A program made the translations under genes and the position numbers. The notes beneath the pieces were generated by a model that saw only the letters and a list, made by a program, of their open reading frames with translations, made no database searches and was not told where the DNA came from. This document shows, piece after piece, positions 33,764 through 41,252 of a stretch of 62,801 nucleotides of DNA (position 1 is the stretch's first letter; every line of letters begins with the position of its first letter). This DNA is from an uncultured Collinsella sp. (GTDB taxonomy: Bacteria; Actinomycetota; Coriobacteriia; Coriobacteriales; Coriobacteriaceae): positions 1 through 62,801 of the forward strand of contig CABQHT010000004.1 in the NCBI GenBank assembly GCA_902464035.1. Reading direction: 5' to 3'.

Positions 33764-34677
33764 TAGCGCACCTCGCTAGAATCGACGCCGGGCACGCGGC
33801 GGCAGGAATACTCGTCCGTGGCGAACTTGGGGATCTGCACGGTCTCGAGCTCGCGGGCAAGCGCGGCCGAAAGCTCGATGCCGGCGGCGCGGCGCACGGC
33901 CTGAATCGCCAGCGGCGCCGAAATGCGGCGGCGGTAGTCGGCCGAGCCCCACAGGTTGGTGCCGTAGCTCAGCGAGCGCACGGATGCGGCCAGGGCGCGA
34001 AGCTCGTCCTCGGAAGGATGCTCGTTCACCAGGCCGCACGCCTCGCCCTGCAGCAGGGTCGCGCGCAGCGGGCGGGCGCCCACGGTGACGTGCCAGGTGT
34101 TGTCCCACCAGGCGGTGGTGACGTTCAGCGAGGGGAAGTCGGTCGCAGCCTTGCGCACGGCCTCGTAGCTCGCACGGTACTCGTGCTTGACGACCACGAC
34201 GTGCTCGATCACGTCGCGCACGTAGCCCATCCGCACGAACTCCGCGAGCGGCACGCGACCGGCGCCCGTCAGCTCAACATAGGAATCGAGCGCGAGAAAG
34301 GCGGAGAGAACGTCCGAGAAGCCAAAGCGGCCGTAGATGCTGCCGCCCACCGTGGCGGTGTTGCGCAGCTGCACGCCCACGATGTCGTGGACGGCGAACT
34401 CGAAGACATTATTGACAAGCGCGTTGACCCCGGCATGACGCTCGAGCTGGCGCAGGGTGCACATGGCACCGATGCGAAACTCGGTCTCGGTCTCCTCGAT
34501 CTGATCGAGTCCGCAGGCCGAAAGGTCAATCGCCGTCGCCACACGACGCGAACCCAGGCGCATCCAGATGCCGCCGCCCACAATCTTGTTGTTGCGGTTC
34601 TTCTGCAAGAGCTCATAGGCTTCGACCGCGTTTCCAACACGGACGTAGGTACCGAACTTGAGCACGTTCTCCCCCAT
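33763..34677 (-). CDS. FAD-binding subunit of the molybdenum hydroxylase (XdhB/CoxM type)
   Basis: The 304-residue flavoprotein has VGGGIWMRLG and the FAD-binding TVGGSIYGRFGFSD motif, and the C-terminal CO-dehydrogenase-flavoprotein-like domain (SYGTNLWGSADYRRRISAPLAI). It passes electrons from the [2Fe-2S] clusters of the partner subunit to NAD or another acceptor. Its stop overlaps the next start in TAATG. A GTG four codons in (34665), closer to the GGGGGAG sequence, is an alternative start. Confidence 0.85.
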   Translation of the reverse strand: MGENVLKFGTYVRVGNAVEAYELLQKNRNNKIVGGGIWMRLGSRRVATAIDLSACGLDQIEETETEFRIGAMCTLRQLERHAGVNALVNNVFEFAVHDIVGVQLRNTATVGGSIYGRFGFSDVLSAFLALDSYVELTGAGRVPLAEFVRMGYVRDVIEHVVVVKHEYRASYEAVRKAATDFPSLNVTTAWWDNTWHVTVGARPLRATLLQGEACGLVNEHPSEDELRALAASVRSLSYGTNLWGSADYRRRISAPLAIQAVRRAAGIELSAALARELETVQIPKFATDEYSCRRVPGVDSSEVR

Positions 34678-34772
34678 CTCTTCACTTGTCCAGTACCTTT
34701 AAGTGTACCAAACGAGGGGGCACAGCTCGTGTCGGGACAAAATGAACCGTTTTCCTCCGTCGCATGTGGATC

Positions 34773-34806
34773 AAAAAAGGCTCCCAGCCAAGATGACTGG
34801 GAGCCT
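34773..34806 (-). terminator. gdhA terminator
   Basis: AGGCTCCCAG pairs with CTGGGAGCCT (10 bp, 9-base loop), followed on the minus strand by six T. Confidence 0.88.
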
Positions 34807-34832
34807 TCTGCGATGCTATGTCGAGCGAAGAT

Positions 34833-36188
34833 TTAGCAGACGCCCTGGGCGAGCATGGCGTCGGCGACCTTCAGGAAGCCGGCGATGTTGGCGCCCATGA
34901 CGAAGTTGCCCTCCTCGCCGTACTCCTTGGCGGTGTCGTCCACGTTGTGGAACATGCCGCGCATGAGCTGCTCGAGCTTGCCGTCGACCTCCTCGAAGGT
35001 CCAGGACAGGTGCTCGGCGTTCTGGCTCATCTCCAGGCCGGACACGAGCACGCCGCCGGCGTTGGCTGCCTTACCGGGCATAAAGGCGACGCCGTTCTCC
35101 TGGAAGTAGGTCGTGGCCTCGATGGTCGTGGGCATGTTCGCGCCCTCGCCGACCACCTTGCAGCCGTTGGCGACGAGCGCCTGGGCGTCCTCGAGCAGCA
35201 GCGTGTTCTCGCGAGCGCAGGGCAGCGCGATGTCGCAGGGCAGCTGCCACACGCCGCGGCCGTCGCCCTCGTGCCACACGGCGTTGGGCTTCTCGTCAAC
35301 GTACATAGCGAGCGTGACGCCCTTGTCGTGGCCGGAGCGCTTCTTGTTGTAGACATGCTCGAGCACGGTGTAGTCGATGCCGTCGGGATCCTCGACCCAG
35401 CCGTGGGTGTCGGAGCAGGCCAGCACCTTGCCGCCGAGCTGGGCGACCTTCTGGACCGCGTAGATGGCGACGTTACCGGAGCCGTGAACGACGACGTTCT
35501 TGCCCTCGAAGGACTCGCCGCGGCTCTTGAGGTACTCGTCCACAAAGTAGACCAGGCCGTAGCCGGTGGCCTCGGTACGGGCGAGCGAGCCGCCAAAGGA
35601 GAGGCCCTTGCCGGTAAGGACGCCGGTCCACTCGTTGGTCAGGCGCTTGTACTGACCGAACATGTAGGCAACCTCGCGGCCGCCAACGCCCAGGTCGCCG
35701 GCGGGAACGTCGGTGTTGGGGCCGATGTGGCGATAGAGCTCGGTCATGAAGGACTGACAGAAGTGCATGATTTCGTTGTTGGACTTGCCCTTGGGGTCAA
35801 AGTCGGAGCCGCCCTTGCCGCCGCCCATGGGAAGGGTGGTCAGGCTGTTCTTGAGGATCTGCTCAAGGCCCAGGAACTTGAGCATGCCCAGGGTGACAGT
35901 CGGGTTAAAGCGCAGGCCGCCCTTGTAGGGTCCAATGGCAGAGTTGAACTCGACGCGGTAGCCGCGGTTGACCTGGACCTTGCCCTGGTCGTCGACCCAG
36001 GGAACACGGAACATGACGATGCGCTCGGGCTCGACGAGGCGCTCAAGCAGGGCGGCCTCCTCGTACTCGGGGTGGGCGTCGAGCGCCGGCTGGATGGTGC
36101 CGAGGATCTCGGTCGCGGCCTGGATGAACTCAGGCTGCTCGGGATAGCGGGCCTTGAGCTCGTCGAGAACTTTCTGCGTGTAGCTCAT
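34833..36188 (-). CDS. gdhA: Glutamate dehydrogenase (NADP type, GdhA)
   Basis: The 451-residue hexameric-type enzyme interconverts 2-oxoglutarate plus ammonia and glutamate. It has the catalytic-Lys region LPMGGGKGGSDFDPKGKS, the dimerisation domain RVEFNSAIGPYKGGLRF and a Rossmann fold (VVVHGSGNVAIYAVQKV). The ATG at 36188 has GGAGG 5 bases upstream. It is monocistronic, with its own terminator. A TATTAT on the minus strand at 36262-36267 may be its -10, without a clear -35. Confidence 0.95.
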   Translation of the reverse strand: MSYTQKVLDELKARYPEQPEFIQAATEILGTIQPALDAHPEYEEAALLERLVEPERIVMFRVPWVDDQGKVQVNRGYRVEFNSAIGPYKGGLRFNPTVTLGMLKFLGLEQILKNSLTTLPMGGGKGGSDFDPKGKSNNEIMHFCQSFMTELYRHIGPNTDVPAGDLGVGGREVAYMFGQYKRLTNEWTGVLTGKGLSFGGSLARTEATGYGLVYFVDEYLKSRGESFEGKNVVVHGSGNVAIYAVQKVAQLGGKVLACSDTHGWVEDPDGIDYTVLEHVYNKKRSGHDKGVTLAMYVDEKPNAVWHEGDGRGVWQLPCDIALPCARENTLLLEDAQALVANGCKVVGEGANMPTTIEATTYFQENGVAFMPGKAANAGGVLVSGLEMSQNAEHLSWTFEEVDGKLEQLMRGMFHNVDDTAKEYGEEGNFVMGANIAGFLKVADAMLAQGVC

Positions 36189-36400
36189 GCTTCCTCCAAT
36201 TGATGGAAAAGAAAGGTGTCGTTCGCGGCGCCCCATGCGCCGTGAGCTTTATCGAGTATGGATAATATCGCACTGTTGCAGCAAAGTTACGCATAAGCCG
36301 ACGAGCGGATGTTTCGTTTTGATTACGATGCAGGTAGATGCGTTTTTGAGTACCTGACGTGCAAAATCCGTGTTTCGAAGCTGTTTCGTCCATATGGACT

Positions 36401-36441
36401 AAAACCACCACAAAGGTGCCTGTCCCCAATGTGGTGGTTTT
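36401..36441 (-). terminator. Terminator after the DUF3343 gene
   Basis: AAAACCACCACA (36401-36412) pairs perfectly over 12 bp with TGTGGTGGTTTT (36430-36441), and the minus strand ends TTTTAGT. It follows the DUF3343 stop by 5 bases and closes the selenium/molybdenum gene set. Confidence 0.75.
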
Positions 36442-36446
36442 GGTGG

Positions 36447-36842
36447 TTAGAGGACGAGCTGGTGGTAGTCGGCGGGGGTTATGCGGCCTTCGGTGGCGGC
36501 GCGGAAGGCGGCGAGTGCGTCACCCGAGAACGGCATGGCCCAGCACAGGCCGCAGCCGGCGGTGATGGAACCGGGCAGCGGCATGATGCGCCCGGGCACG
36601 CCGGCGGCAAGACACAGCTGCTCGCATTCCATCACATCAAAGGTGCTATCGAACGACACGATAATCTTGCGCTCGCGATCGGGGGCATCACTGGACGGGC
36701 CTTCGCGGTGTGCCTCACGATACGCCGCGGCGGCCGCTTCCTCTTCCGCGGTATGTCCACAGCCACCGCAACCGCAGGTACAGGGTTCGGACCCGCCGCA
36801 AGTGCAAGGCTCTCCCGTGTCGGGGCAAATATCGTGAGACAT
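36447..36842 (-). CDS. DUF3343 (putative Se/S carrier-like) protein with Cys-rich N-terminus
   Basis: The 131-residue protein has a N-terminal Cys cluster (CTCGGSEPCTCGCGGCGH), then the DUF3343 core, IIVSFDSTFDVMECEQLCLAAGVPGRIMPLPGSITAGCGLCWAMPF. In Pfam this core is named putative Se/S carrier protein-like. The core keeps a CG-x-C pair that could hold a persulfide or perselenide. The ATG at 36842 has GGGAG 5 bases upstream; an ATG at 36854 lacks one. It follows mobA directly and is the last gene of the selA-selB-tRNA-Sec-mobA set, so a link to selenium handling is attractive. Confidence 0.7.
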   Translation of the reverse strand: MSHDICPDTGEPCTCGGSEPCTCGCGGCGHTAEEEAAAAAYREAHREGPSSDAPDRERKIIVSFDSTFDVMECEQLCLAAGVPGRIMPLPGSITAGCGLCWAMPFSGDALAAFRAATEGRITPADYHQLVL

Positions 36843-36857
36843 GGCATCTCCCATCGT

Positions 36858-37490
36858 CTAGGCGAGTAACTCGGCCGCCGCAAACTCCTCGGGCGTATTG
36901 ACGTTCTCGAAGCAGAGCGTCGAGCCCGCGGCCTTAACAATCTGCGGCTCATCCATATAACCAGCCTGAACGCGATTGATCAGGCAGCGAATGCGCTGGC
37001 GGTCGCAAGAAAGCAGCTCTTGGGCAACCGGCGCGCACGCGTCACGGCGCCAGACAGCGCAAAGCGGCTCAATCCCCCGCTCCTCGCGCGGCACGCACAC
37101 ATCGAGCGCCTCGGCCTCAACACGATCGGCAAGCGCGCCGATGAGTTCCGGCGAGACAAACGGCATATCGCAGGCAACGATCGCCACGAGAGGCAGCCGA
37201 GCCGCAGCCAACGAGCTCGCGATGCCGCGCATGGCGCCCGCCGACCCTTCAAGATCCGCCACCACACGCGGCACCAGGCCGCCAAACGTGTGCTCCTCAA
37301 GGTAGGCAAGCTCGCTGGGACGCGAAGTGGTCACGACTAACTCGCCGGCAACTGGCGCCAGTCGGCTCAGCACGCGCTCGATGAGCGGCTCGCCGCAAAA
37401 CGCCATGCGCGCCTTATCGCAGCCCATGCGCGAGGACAGCCCGCCCGCCTGGACGACACAAGAAAGATCGGCACGTCTTACGGTAGTCAT
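36858..37490 (-). CDS. mobA: Molybdenum cofactor guanylyltransferase
   Basis: The 210-residue nucleotidyltransferase adds GMP to molybdopterin, giving the bis-MGD cofactor used by DMSO-reductase-family enzymes such as FdhF. The GTP-binding signature VVQAGGLSSRMGCDKARM is at the N-terminus, with VACDMPFVSPELI later. The ATG at 37490 has GGAGG about 11 bases upstream; longer readings would run back through the tRNA-Sec gene. It lies between tRNA-Sec and the DUF3343 gene, which ties cofactor supply to selenoprotein synthesis. Confidence 0.9.
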   Translation of the reverse strand: MTTVRRADLSCVVQAGGLSSRMGCDKARMAFCGEPLIERVLSRLAPVAGELVVTTSRPSELAYLEEHTFGGLVPRVVADLEGSAGAMRGIASSLAAARLPLVAIVACDMPFVSPELIGALADRVEAEALDVCVPREERGIEPLCAVWRRDACAPVAQELLSCDRQRIRCLINRVQAGYMDEPQIVKAAGSTLCFENVNTPEEFAAAELLA

Positions 37491-37644
37491 ACGGCAAAAC
37501 ACCTCCATCGGCATGCTCGAAACCCGGTGCACGAAGCTAAATACAGCCGCCAAAATAGCGGCGCTACAAAAAGCTCGTGCAAAAACAAAACAGCGCCTTT
37601 GCGGCACGCAGCAAGACCGCGAGCACAAAAGCGCTGGTAGCGTA

Positions 37645-37741
37645 TGGCGGGAACGTATGTGAATCGAACACATCCAAGACGTTTTGCACGCCTCGCAACG
37701 GTTTTGAGGACCGCGGAGCCCACCGGAGCCCATCCGTTCCC
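37645..37741 (-). tRNA. selC: tRNA-Sec (anticodon TCA)
   Basis: The 97-base minus-strand gene has the hallmarks of bacterial tRNA-Sec: a long acceptor stem (GGGAACG with CGTTCCC, 7 clean pairs plus a mismatched eighth), a 6-bp D stem with a 4-base loop (GGGCTC-CGGT-GGGCTC, using wobbles), an anticodon loop CCTCAAA (TCA), a long variable arm (AGGCGT/ACGTCT), a 5-bp T stem with TTCGATT loop, and encoded CCA. It begins 36 bases after the selB stop and may be processed from the same transcript. Confidence 0.93.
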
Positions 37742-37777
37742 AAGTGCGGCGGTATTTTACCAAACCGAACAGGGTAG

Positions 37778-39745
37778 CTAGCGCAGGGACCTCAGGCCGC
37801 CGGCTTCCTTGTCGAGCACCGTAAAGCGCACGGCATCCAGGTGCTCCAAGATGCTGATGGCCCGTTTGCGCGACACGCCCAGGGCCTCGCGCAGCACGCT
37901 CGTGGTGGCAGCGCCGCCGGCTGCCTCAATGGCGGCGGCGACGAGCTCGCGCGCATGGGCCTCGGCGGCAGCGGACAGGGCAACGTCGCGCTCGACCTTA
38001 ACGATCGAACGGTTGAGCGAAAGCTCGCGCAGGGCACGCGTCATGGTGTCGCGGCCGAGCTGCAGCTGTTCGCCCACCTCGGGAAGCGCCGGTGCATCGA
38101 GGCCGGCTTCGTCCAACAAGGCAACGATACGTTCGCAGGCCTCGCGCACCACACGCGCCGCGGCGGGCGCGGAGTGCGGGTCGAACACCTCAGCACCCTC
38201 GGAGGCACACACGCCGCGCGAGCAGCCCTCGTAAATCAGGGCCGCGGCAACGCCTTCATCAGCGGCAGGCCACGCAGCATGGGCAACGGCGCCGGGCGTA
38301 AAGCCTGTCTCCTTGGGAGCCGCCGCGTGCATGGCTGACAGGGTCGCCGCCAGTGCATCCATCGCGGCGTCGAGCACCACGGCGTCCGCCAAGAGGCCCG
38401 CATCACCCACGCCAAGCTTGCGAACGGAGCCCTGCGCCACCAACCCGCGCAGTGCGGCATCGACCTCGCCGGCACCGAGATCCAGAGCCTCGGCAACATC
38501 AACCGGCGTAATCGGCAGCGTCTGCAGCGCCAGCCAAGCGCCCACACCGCCCGCGATATCGCCGGACTCGAGCGCCGCAAACAGCGCGCGCTCGCCGGCC
38601 GAAAGCTCGCGCGAGCGACGGCAGCGCGAAAGCAGCACGCGCCCGCCGCCAATAAGCATGACCGGCGAATAGGACAGCACCACGGCATGGTCGCCGGCGC
38701 GCAGCGGAAGCGGTTCCTCCAAGCGTACCTGCACCACTCGCGTCTCTCCCACCGCCATGGGGGGCTCGCCCTCCAAAAGCATGATGCGGCCGACGACCTC
38801 TGCCGTACCCGCCATCACGTGCACACGCGCACCCGACTCGAGCACACGCGGCTTGGCGCCCTCGCGACCCAAATACGTAAACGTCATCATAAAGCGCAAC
38901 GTCTGACCAAAACGGTCCGCCACGCCCAGCATCTCGCCGCGGTCAAGTGCCGCGACGCCGTCGCCAACCAGGTTGAGCGCCACGCGCTGTCCAGGCAGCG
39001 CGCGCTGCGTATCGCCATGCACCTGAATCCCGCGCACGCGACAGACCGTACGCGACGGCAAAGCCATCAGCTCGTCGCCCACCGCAACCGGCGCATCGTG
39101 CAACGTTCCCGTCACCACGGTGCCTGCGCCCTTGATCGTAAAGCAGCGGTCGATGGGCAGGCGCGGCGCGGCATCGGTGGCCTCGGCACGGGCACGGCAG
39201 GCATCCCAGCAAGCGGCAACCTGCTCGTCGAGCGCAGCTAGCAGGTCATCGATCCCCGCGCCGGTCTTGGACGACACGGGCACGATCGGCGCGTCGGCAA
39301 ACACGGTATCCGAAAGAAAATCGTCCACGTCGAGCTCGGCAAGCTCGGTCATCTCGCTATCGGCCAGGTCGCACATCGTCAGCGCGACCACCATGTGCGT
39401 GACGCCCAGCAGCTCCAGCACATGCACGTGCTCGCGGGTCTGCGGCATCACGCCCTCGACGGCAGAGACCACCAACACGGCAACATCAATGCCCGTGGCA
39501 CCCTGCACCATGGCGCGCAAGTAATGCGCATGGCCCGGCACGTCGACCAGGCCGACGATCTTGCCACTCGGCAGCGCCAGCTCGCCAAAGCCCAGCTCCA
39601 CGGTCATACCGCGACTGCGCTCAACCTCCAGACGGTCGGGATTCTTGCCGGTCAGTGCCTCGATCAGTGCCGACTTACCGTGGTCAACGTGGCCCGCCGT
39701 GCCAACGATAACGGGACACTCCACCAGCGCCTGAACCTCACTCAT
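37778..39745 (-). CDS. selB: Selenocysteine-specific elongation factor
   Basis: The 655-residue GTPase delivers Sec-tRNA to the ribosome at SECIS-marked UGA codons. The EF-Tu-like domain starts with GTAGHVDHGKSALIEAL (G1) and DVPGHAHYL (G3). The C-terminal half is a set of winged helices that bind the SECIS hairpin. The usual NKxD/TKxD guanine motif reads TMCD (VVALTMCDLA), a small departure. The start overlaps the selA stop as ATGA, so the two are translationally coupled. tRNA-Sec follows. Confidence 0.93.
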   Translation of the reverse strand: MSEVQALVECPVIVGTAGHVDHGKSALIEALTGKNPDRLEVERSRGMTVELGFGELALPSGKIVGLVDVPGHAHYLRAMVQGATGIDVAVLVVSAVEGVMPQTREHVHVLELLGVTHMVVALTMCDLADSEMTELAELDVDDFLSDTVFADAPIVPVSSKTGAGIDDLLAALDEQVAACWDACRARAEATDAAPRLPIDRCFTIKGAGTVVTGTLHDAPVAVGDELMALPSRTVCRVRGIQVHGDTQRALPGQRVALNLVGDGVAALDRGEMLGVADRFGQTLRFMMTFTYLGREGAKPRVLESGARVHVMAGTAEVVGRIMLLEGEPPMAVGETRVVQVRLEEPLPLRAGDHAVVLSYSPVMLIGGGRVLLSRCRRSRELSAGERALFAALESGDIAGGVGAWLALQTLPITPVDVAEALDLGAGEVDAALRGLVAQGSVRKLGVGDAGLLADAVVLDAAMDALAATLSAMHAAAPKETGFTPGAVAHAAWPAADEGVAAALIYEGCSRGVCASEGAEVFDPHSAPAAARVVREACERIVALLDEAGLDAPALPEVGEQLQLGRDTMTRALRELSLNRSIVKVERDVALSAAAEAHARELVAAAIEAAGGAATTSVLREALGVSRKRAISILEHLDAVRFTVLDKEAGGLRSLR

Positions 39746-41199
39746 CGAACAATCGCCTTCTCAACGCACGCGACGAGCGTCGATGCCGCCGACTCGATAT
39801 CGCGATCGCCCACGAGCGTACGGACGTCAAACAAAATGCGATCGTGCGAGGTTCGCGTGACGACCGGCGTGTCGAAGTCCTGGACAAGAGAGCGCTTGAG
39901 CGCGTCGACGGACAGGCGCCCGTCGACCGGGCGGACCGCCACGCACATCGTGGGCAGCTCAACTGTAGGCAGCGAGCCGCCACCGGGGGTCGACGATTCC
40001 TCGACGATCTCCACCTGAACGGCGCACGGGCAACCGGCCTTATCGAGTCCGGCGACCATACGATCGCGCAGCTTGTGGGCACGTCGTTCCAGATGAGCCT
40101 GCGGAAGCGTGAGCATACTGAGCACCGGAATATCACGATGGGCAACATCGGCGCCGTCCATGTAGATGCGCAGCGTGGCCTCGAGCGCCGTGAGCGCCAA
40201 CTTGCCCGGGCGCAGGGCGCGCATAAGCGGATGCGACCCACAGGCCTGGACCAGATCGCGGCGGCCCATGATAATGCCCGCCTGCGCCGCGCCCAGCAGC
40301 TTATCGCCCGAGCACGACACGATGTCGAGCCCGGCGGCTACCGAGGTCGGCGTGGTCTCCTCGCCGCCGCGGACCAGGATGTCGTCGGGCAGCAGCGCGC
40401 CCGAGCCCTGGTCCTCGTAGAACAGCAGGCCATGCTTATGGGCCAGCGCGGCAAGCTCCTTGGAGCTCACTTCCTCGTGAAAGCCCTCGATGCGGTAGTT
40501 GGAAGGATGAACCTTGAGAATCATGGCCGAGTCGGGCGTGATGGCGCGCTCGTAGTCGGCCAAGTGCGTGCGGTTGGTGGCACCGACCTCGACGAGTCGG
40601 GCGCCCGAGGCCGCCATGACATCGGGGATGCGGAAACTGCCGCCAATCTCGACGAGCTCGCCGCGGCTCACGATGACCTCTTTGCCCGCGGCATGGGTGG
40701 CCAGCACCAGCAGCACCGCGGCGGCATTGTTGTTGACGACGAGCGCATCCTCGGCACCGGTGAGCGAGCGAATCAGCTCCGCGGCGTGCTCCTTGCGCGA
40801 CCCGCGTGAGCAGGTGTCGACGCTGTACTCGAGCGTGCTGTACCCGCGCGCGACCTCGGCGACGGCCTTGGCGGCCGACTCTGCGAGTGGGGCGCGACCC
40901 AGGTTGGTATGGATGACCACGCCCGTGGCGTTGACGGCCGGACGAAGGCTCGGCAGCGCAGAGCGATGCGCACGCCACTCGATGGCCGAGGCCAGCTCGC
41001 GCTTGGAACGCGGGGCGGCACCGGCACGAATCGCGGCGCGCTCCTCATCGAGCTCGGCCGTCACGGCGGCATGGACTACCGCATCGCACGTCTCCCCCGC
41101 CGCCTTCACCACCGGCCACTCGGTGAGCAGCTCGTTGACAGAAGGGATGGCGCGCAGGCGGGCGCGCACCTCATCGGAAATGTTCTGGCTATCGCTCAT
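39742..41199 (-). CDS. selA: L-seryl-tRNA(Sec) selenium transferase
   Basis: The 485-residue PLP enzyme converts Ser-tRNA(Sec) to selenocysteinyl-tRNA using selenophosphate. It has an N-terminal tRNA-binding helical domain (IPSVNELL), NATGVVIHTNLGRAPLAE, EYSVDTCSRGSR and the PLP-lysine motif SCSGDKLLGAAQAGIIMG. It lies 54 bases behind the molybdopterin oxidoreductase gene and overlaps selB. selD, which makes selenophosphate, is not in this window. Confidence 0.95.
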   Translation of the reverse strand: MSDSQNISDEVRARLRAIPSVNELLTEWPVVKAAGETCDAVVHAAVTAELDEERAAIRAGAAPRSKRELASAIEWRAHRSALPSLRPAVNATGVVIHTNLGRAPLAESAAKAVAEVARGYSTLEYSVDTCSRGSRKEHAAELIRSLTGAEDALVVNNNAAAVLLVLATHAAGKEVIVSRGELVEIGGSFRIPDVMAASGARLVEVGATNRTHLADYERAITPDSAMILKVHPSNYRIEGFHEEVSSKELAALAHKHGLLFYEDQGSGALLPDDILVRGGEETTPTSVAAGLDIVSCSGDKLLGAAQAGIIMGRRDLVQACGSHPLMRALRPGKLALTALEATLRIYMDGADVAHRDIPVLSMLTLPQAHLERRAHKLRDRMVAGLDKAGCPCAVQVEIVEESSTPGGGSLPTVELPTMCVAVRPVDGRLSVDALKRSLVQDFDTPVVTRTSHDRILFDVRTLVGDRDIESAASTLVACVEKAIVR

Positions 41200-41252
41200 G
41201 TGCGGCCTTTCAAAACAAACGCGGATCAGTCGAATACATCGGCTGAGTCAAA

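Noticed and set aside
37491..37763. Long N-terminal extension of MobA
   Set aside because: The frame runs through the tRNA-Sec gene and has no MobA similarity; the ATG at 37490 restores the normal N-terminus.
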